Below are positions 8,109 to 11,670 of a stretch of DNA of 11,670 nucleotides, piece after piece; the first letter of the stretch is position 1; each line of letters opens with the position of its first letter. This stretch comes from an uncultured Eudoraea sp. (lineage in GTDB: Bacteria; Bacteroidota; Bacteroidia; Flavobacteriales; Flavobacteriaceae): the NCBI GenBank assembly GCA_905479615.1, contig CAJQNH010000179.1, positions 1-11,670 on the forward strand, written 5' to 3'. Below the pieces are notes generated by a model that worked only from the letters and a program-made list of their open reading frames with translations, made no database searches and was not told the DNA's origin. A program made the position numbers and the translations under genes.

Positions 8109-8246
8109 GCACGTTCCACGTAGTTTCTTAAAGAATTTATTAACACATCCGTATAGTGATTTCGTTAATAATTAGGATGTTAATTTTTTTGTAAATCCGT
8201 GTTTTTTTCGTCATTTAGTCCAACTTTGTCGAATATAGGTACGGTA

Positions 8247-8280
8247 TTTGTCGTTCTTAAGAATAGATTTACTAATTTTA
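8247..8280 (+). promoter_or_regulatory. Candidate clpC promoter (-33 TTTG, -7 TAATTTTA)
   Basis: TTTG at 8247-8250 is followed after 22 nt by TAATTTTA (8273-8280), one mismatch from TANNTTTG. The -7 element ends 20 nt before the clpC ATG, implying a very short leader without a Shine-Dalgarno sequence. The spacer is long but within the reported flavobacterial range. The TTCTTAAGAA palindrome (8254-8263) lies inside the spacer, where a bound protein would block or modulate initiation. The assignment is weak on sequence alone. Confidence 0.3.
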
Positions 8281-8300
8281 TTACTGATTAAGAAAATTTT

Positions 8301-10850
8301 ATGGATGATAATTTTTCACCTAGAGTAAAAGATGTAATTGCTTACAGCAAGGAAGAAGCATTAAGACTTGGCCATGATTTTATTGGTACCGAGCATTTAA
8401 TGCTGGGGTTGCTACGCGATGGAAATGGAAAAGCAATTAGTATTCTGGATGCACTCGATGTAGATCTGGATCACTTAAGGCGCAAAGTGGAAATTTTGAG
8501 TCCGGCCAATCCAAATTCCGGAGGCATTCAAAAAGATAAAAAAAATCTTCATCTGACAAGACAGGCAGAACGTGCATTAAAAACGACCTTCCTGGAAGCA
8601 AAATTATTTCAAAGCTCTTCAATAAATACTGCACATTTACTATTGTGTATCCTAAGAAACGAAAACGATCCAACCACAAAATTACTCCACAAGCTTAAAG
8701 TGGATTATGATGGAGTGAAAGATCAGTTTAAATCTATGATCACAAGTGAGGACGACTATATTGATTCTCCCGCAGCAGAATCTTTTCCCAGTGATTCTGA
8801 TGAACCCGTAGAAGGTAAGGAAGGATCTTTTGGAGGAGCTTCAGGTCAAAAAGGAAACAAAAAATCCAAAACACCTGTTTTGGATAATTTTGGAAGAGAT
8901 TTAACACGCCTTGCAGAGGATAACAAATTAGATCCTGTAGTTGGACGTGAGAAAGAAATTGAACGTGTTTCTCAAATCTTAAGCAGAAGAAAGAAAAACA
9001 ATCCACTTCTTATAGGGGAACCTGGTGTTGGTAAAAGTGCCATTGCCGAAGGTTTAGCACTCAGAATTATTAACAAGAAAGTATCGCGTATACTTTATAA
9101 TAAGCGAGTAGTTACTTTAGATCTGGCTTCGCTGGTTGCTGGCACAAAATATCGTGGACAGTTTGAAGAACGGATGAAAGCCGTAATGAACGAGTTGGAA
9201 AAGAATGATGAAGTAATTCTGTTTATCGATGAGATCCATACTATCGTAGGAGCAGGAGGTGCAACAGGTAGCTTAGATGCTTCAAATATGTTTAAACCTG
9301 CCTTGGCAAGGGGAGAAATTCAATGTATTGGTGCAACTACACTTGATGAATACAGACAGTATATCGAAAAAGATGGTGCACTTGAAAGACGTTTCCAAAA
9401 AGTAATGGTAGAGCCGACAACCGTGGAGGAAACCATTGAAATATTAATGAATATTAAAGGGAAATACGAAGATCATCATAATGTAAATTATACTGATGAA
9501 GCCATAATTGCCTGTGTTAAGCTTACCAACAGGTATATGACCGACCGGTTTTTACCGGATAAGGCAATTGATGCTTTGGACGAATCTGGTTCGCGGGTAC
9601 ATATTATAAACATGGATGTTCCAAAACAAATTCTTGAATTGGAAAATCAATTGGAAGATGTACGTGAATTGAAGAATAGCGTGGTTAAGAAGCAGCGCTA
9701 TGAGGAAGCCGCTAAGCTTAGAGATGATGAAAAAAGGCTGGAAAAGGAACTGTCTATAGCACAGGAAAAGTGGGAAGAAGACAGTAAGCTACACCGTGAA
9801 ACCGTTAACGAAGAAAGTGTCGCTGATGTGGTGTCTATGATGAGTGGAATACCTGTAAATAAAATAGCACAGACAGAAAGCAACAAACTTGCTGAGTTAC
9901 CAAATCTCATTAAAGACAATGTAGTTGGACAGGATGAAGCTGTTGCCAAAGTTGCCAAAGCAATTCAGCGAAACAGGGCAGGTCTAAAAGATCCAAACAA
10001 ACCAATAGGTTCATTCATTTTTCTTGGACAGACAGGAGTTGGTAAAACGCAGTTAGCCAAGGTGTTAGCACAAGAACTTTTTGATTCTGAAGATGCCTTG
10101 ATCCGCGTTGATATGAGCGAGTATATGGAAAAATTTGCTATATCCAGATTGGTTGGTGCCCCTCCCGGATATGTCGGTTACGAGGAAGGTGGGCAATTGA
10201 CTGAAAAAGTTAGGCGTAAACCATATTCTGTAATTCTTTTAGATGAAATTGAAAAAGCACATCCTGATGTCTTTAACATGTTACTTCAGGTATTGGATGA
10301 TGGTTTTTTAACAGATAGTTTAGGTCGTAAAATTGATTTTAGAAATACAATCATTATAATGACATCGAATATTGGTGCCCGCCAACTTAAGGACTTTGGA
10401 CAAGGGGTTGGTTTCGGTACAGCTGCAAAAAAATCGCAGGAGCATAGTCACCATAAGAGTGTGATTGAAAATGCGCTTAAAAAAGCTTTTGCACCGGAGT
10501 TCCTGAATAGAATAGATGATGTTGTTGTATTTAATCCATTGGAGCGCAAACATATTCACAAGATTATAGATATTGAATTAGATAAACTATATGATAGAAT
10601 AAAGGATATTGGATACGATCTGAATTTAACTGATAAAGCTAAAGATTATATTGCTGATAAAGGATTTGACAAACAATACGGTGCCCGACCTTTAAAAAGA
10701 GCAATCCAGAAGTATATTGAAGATGCCCTGGCGGAAGAAATTGTAAATTCAAAACTCGAAGAGGGGGATAGTATTTATATGGATTTGGATAAAAAGAAAG
10801 ATGAGCTGTCTATTAAGATAAAAAAATCCAAGAAGGGCTCCAAAGCATAA
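8301..10850 (+). CDS. clpC: ATP-dependent Clp protease ATP-binding subunit ClpC (Hsp100 unfoldase)
   Basis: This AAA+ unfoldase feeds substrates to the ClpP peptidase in the cytosol. The 849-aa protein shows the family order. A Clp-N double repeat lies at about 1-145, followed by a polar, partly acidic linker (about 148-190). The first AAA+ module has Walker A GEPGVGKS at 239-246, Walker B FIDE at 308-311 and pore loop KYRG at 283-286. A short middle domain carries a UVR motif (about 446-484). The second AAA+ module has Walker A GQTGVGKT at 576-583, Walker B LLDE at 646-649 and pore loop GYVG at 623-626. The VGF tripeptide (703-705) matches the loop that docks on ClpP, and the small middle domain separates it from ClpB. 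All ATPase motifs look intact. It appears to be a single-gene unit, divergent from gyrA and followed by a terminator. No mcsA, mcsB or ctsR partner is nearby. Confidence 0.97.
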   Translation: MDDNFSPRVKDVIAYSKEEALRLGHDFIGTEHLMLGLLRDGNGKAISILDALDVDLDHLRRKVEILSPANPNSGGIQKDKKNLHLTRQAERALKTTFLEAKLFQSSSINTAHLLLCILRNENDPTTKLLHKLKVDYDGVKDQFKSMITSEDDYIDSPAAESFPSDSDEPVEGKEGSFGGASGQKGNKKSKTPVLDNFGRDLTRLAEDNKLDPVVGREKEIERVSQILSRRKKNNPLLIGEPGVGKSAIAEGLALRIINKKVSRILYNKRVVTLDLASLVAGTKYRGQFEERMKAVMNELEKNDEVILFIDEIHTIVGAGGATGSLDASNMFKPALARGEIQCIGATTLDEYRQYIEKDGALERRFQKVMVEPTTVEETIEILMNIKGKYEDHHNVNYTDEAIIACVKLTNRYMTDRFLPDKAIDALDESGSRVHIINMDVPKQILELENQLEDVRELKNSVVKKQRYEEAAKLRDDEKRLEKELSIAQEKWEEDSKLHRETVNEESVADVVSMMSGIPVNKIAQTESNKLAELPNLIKDNVVGQDEAVAKVAKAIQRNRAGLKDPNKPIGSFIFLGQTGVGKTQLAKVLAQELFDSEDALIRVDMSEYMEKFAISRLVGAPPGYVGYEEGGQLTEKVRRKPYSVILLDEIEKAHPDVFNMLLQVLDDGFLTDSLGRKIDFRNTIIIMTSNIGARQLKDFGQGVGFGTAAKKSQEHSHHKSVIENALKKAFAPEFLNRIDDVVVFNPLERKHIHKIIDIELDKLYDRIKDIGYDLNLTDKAKDYIADKGFDKQYGARPLKRAIQKYIEDALAEEIVNSKLEEGDSIYMDLDKKKDELSIKIKKSKKGSKA

Positions 10851-10872
10851 CAAAATGTAGGAATTTAGTTAT

Positions 10873-10903
10873 AAAGGAATCAAGTTATTTGGTTCCTTTT
10901 TTT
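10873..10903 (+). terminator. Rho-independent terminator of clpC
   Basis: An 11-bp stem (10873-10883 with 10889-10899, one G-T pair, core AAAGGAA/TTCCTTT) with a 5-nt loop runs directly into a T-tract to 10903. It begins 23 nt after the clpC stop. The stem is A/T rich at its base and moderately stable, and the position fits a gene-end terminator. Confidence 0.85.
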
Positions 10904-10940
10904 ATTTCCCTAGATTACAATAAGTAAGAATAAGAATACA

Positions 10941-10968
10941 GTTTAAACCTGGTACAAACCAGTTAAAC
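10941..10968. repeat. Imperfect inverted repeat in the clpC to STAS-like gene intergenic region
   Basis: GTTTAAACCTGGT (10941-10953) and ACCAGTTAAAC (10958-10968) form an 11-bp stem with a 2-nt bulge (AC or CC, depending on alignment) on the left arm and an ACAA loop. It has no following T-run, so it is not a terminator. It sits about 85 bp upstream of the small downstream gene, where it could be an operator or an RNA structure. No regulator is suggested by the sequence. Confidence 0.55.
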
Positions 10969-11051
10969 GATATATACGCTTTTGATCTAATATTTTTCGC
11001 AAAACTTACCCAAGCGCATACTTTCGTTTTAGACACACTAAACTATATGAA

Positions 11052-11453
11052 ATGAAAGTCGGACCGGCTAAGAAAAAAATTATAGTTAAAGAATACAACT
11101 TAGATATTGGCACCGTTCAGGTATTCAAAAATCATATGGTTGTAATCTTTGACGAAGGGGCAACACTCACCCTGGAAAGAGCTTATCAAATTATAGGAAT
11201 TTCAGAGATACACTTCAGAGATACAAACTTTGGCATTATTAGTCTTAGAAAAAATTCTTATGCTATTGATCCCACTATTTACAACTATTTAAGGGAGTTA
11301 AAAAATCTTAAAGCATTTGCTATTGTTTCCGTTAAGGAGGTAGATATGCATAACTTTAAAATTGAAAAACTCTTCTACAAAAAGCCAATGAAATTTTACA
11401 TTGATTATAACAATGCATTGGCGTGGGTGCAAAGAAGAGTTAGAAAGAAGTAG
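11052..11453 (+). CDS. Small STAS/SpoIIAA-like-fold protein of unknown function
   Basis: I do not recognise a characterised gene. The 133-aa protein resembles in layout the small flavobacterial STAS/SEC14-like proteins: a beta-rich N-terminus (GTVQVFKNHMVVIFDEG), the motif NSYAIDPTIYNYL, a core strand LKAFAIVSV, and a closing NNALAWV helix. This likeness is from memory of the pattern and is an inference. The phosphorylatable DxSG-type loop of anti-anti-sigma factors is not seen, so a SpoIIAA role is not implied. Both ends are basic (GPAKKKIIVK near the start, RRVRKK at the end). There is no signal peptide or membrane segment, so it should be cytosolic. The ATG at 11052 has no upstream in-frame alternative nearby; TACTTTCG at 11019-11026 is a possible -7 element. 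It converges on the neighbouring gene with a 10-nt gap and no visible terminator. Confidence 0.75.
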   Translation: MKVGPAKKKIIVKEYNLDIGTVQVFKNHMVVIFDEGATLTLERAYQIIGISEIHFRDTNFGIISLRKNSYAIDPTIYNYLRELKNLKAFAIVSVKEVDMHNFKIEKLFYKKPMKFYIDYNNALAWVQRRVRKK

Positions 11454-11463
11454 AAAACTAATT

Positions 11464-11670
11464 CTATTCTGTTTCATTTTCAATATCTGCAGGTGGCACA
11501 TTAAAGAGATCAATATAAGATGGACCAATACCATTGATTATTGCTGTTGCTGTTAGCGCCTGGTATCCTAAGTTTTCAATTGCTATATCTCCTGCCCTGC
11601 CGTGAAGGTAAACTCCAAAAATAGCTGCTTTCAAAGGTTCATATTTCTGGGCAATTAATGATGTTATCAC
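11464..11670 (-). CDS. nnrD: NAD(P)H-hydrate dehydratase, C-terminal part (cut by window edge)
   Basis: Only the last 69 codons including the stop are present; the gene continues past the right edge. The sequence (ITSLIAQKYEPLKAAIFGVYLHGRAGD, then ALTATAIINGIG) matches the C-terminal end of the ADP- or ATP-dependent dehydratase domain. That domain repairs damaged NADHX and NADPHX by dehydrating them back to NADH and NADPH. The first visible codon is GTG and should be read as an internal valine of the GDVLTG-(M/V)ITSLIAQ region, not as a start. Bacterial versions are often fused to an N-terminal YjeF epimerase domain, but that part is outside the window. It ends 10 nt from the convergent STAS-like gene. 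Confidence 0.87.
   Translation of the reverse strand: MITSLIAQKYEPLKAAIFGVYLHGRAGDIAIENLGYQALTATAIINGIGPSYIDLFNVPPADIENETE

Larger units (their letters stand above)
8041..8300. other. Divergent gyrA/clpC intergenic region with several small dyads
   Basis: This 260-bp stretch has no gene. Besides the two candidate promoters it contains the palindromes TTCTTAAAGAA (8125-8135) and TTCTTAAGAA (8254-8263). It also holds a direct repeat TTTGTCG (8225-8231 and 8247-8253, offset 22 bp). A longer imperfect dyad has ATTAACACATCC at 8139-8150 against GGATGTTAAT at 8175-8184, with a T-run after it. No CIRCE-like element (TTAGCACTC-N9-GAGTGCTAA) was seen. Whether any of these bind a regulator is unknown. 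Confidence 0.6.

Noticed and set aside
8041..8300. CIRCE or CtsR-type heat-shock operator upstream of clpC
   Set aside because: Neither the CIRCE inverted repeat nor the CtsR heptad tandem is present; the palindromes there have different sequences.
9698..9958. Antisense serine-rich open frame inside clpC
   Set aside because: The Ser/Leu-rich translation is what the reverse of a Lys/Glu coiled-coil (the UVR region) gives; not a gene.
8301..10850. ClpB instead of ClpC
   Set aside because: The middle domain is short with a UVR motif and a VGF ClpP-docking tripeptide is present; ClpB has a long coiled-coil middle domain and lacks the docking loop.
10921..10938. Short TAAGAA-like tandem (taagtaagaataagaa)
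   Set aside because: It is two to three imperfect copies in AT-rich intergenic DNA, too short to call a repeat array.
1..11670. A new defence, mobile or biosynthetic system
   Set aside because: No transposase, integrase, phage, toxin-antitoxin, restriction or CRISPR signature is visible. The genes are mostly conserved housekeeping functions with even base composition.

Overview
The window looks like an ordinary chromosomal segment of a low-GC member of the Bacteroidota, most probably a marine-type Flavobacteriaceae. Three things support this. Start codons lack Shine-Dalgarno sequences. Several upstream regions carry matches to the Bacteroidota -7 promoter element TANNTTTG. The proteins have the flavobacterial look: a PgpH-type HD membrane protein, an ACAT1-like thiolase, an SH3/NlpC-P60 protein, GyrA with a QNRGGVG box, and ClpC beginning MDDNFSPRVKDV. 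No mobile element, integrase, tRNA, rRNA or CRISPR array is visible.

Layout from left to right. On the minus strand (2116 to 47) lies a membrane HD-domain phosphodiesterase of the 7TMR-HD/PgpH family, predicted to degrade c-di-AMP. Divergent from it on the plus strand is a short probable operon: an acetyl-CoA acetyltransferase (2214-3389), then 21 nt later an SH3-like/NlpC-P60 protein (3411-4163) whose catalytic cysteine position is occupied by alanine. A strong bidirectional terminator at 4162-4196 separates this from a minus-strand unit read right to left: gyrA (8040 to 5506), then 33 nt later an exported TPR-repeat protein (5472 to 4216). The 260-bp divergent region 8041-8300 holds the candidate gyrA and clpC promoters and several small dyads. 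clpC (8301-10850) is followed by its own terminator (10873-10903), then about 150 bp with an unexplained inverted repeat. After that come a small STAS-like orphan gene (11052-11453) and, convergent with it and cut by the right edge, the C-terminus of an NAD(P)H-hydrate dehydratase.

Most genes are housekeeping: DNA supercoiling, protein quality control, nucleotide signalling, acyl-CoA metabolism and NAD(P)H repair. I found no evidence for a new defence, biosynthetic or mobile system. The points most worth a second look are the cysteine-less NlpC/P60 protein, the probable mis-set start of the HD protein (a TTG that overlaps a perfect -7 promoter element), the structured gyrA/clpC intergenic region, and the inverted repeat before the STAS-like gene.
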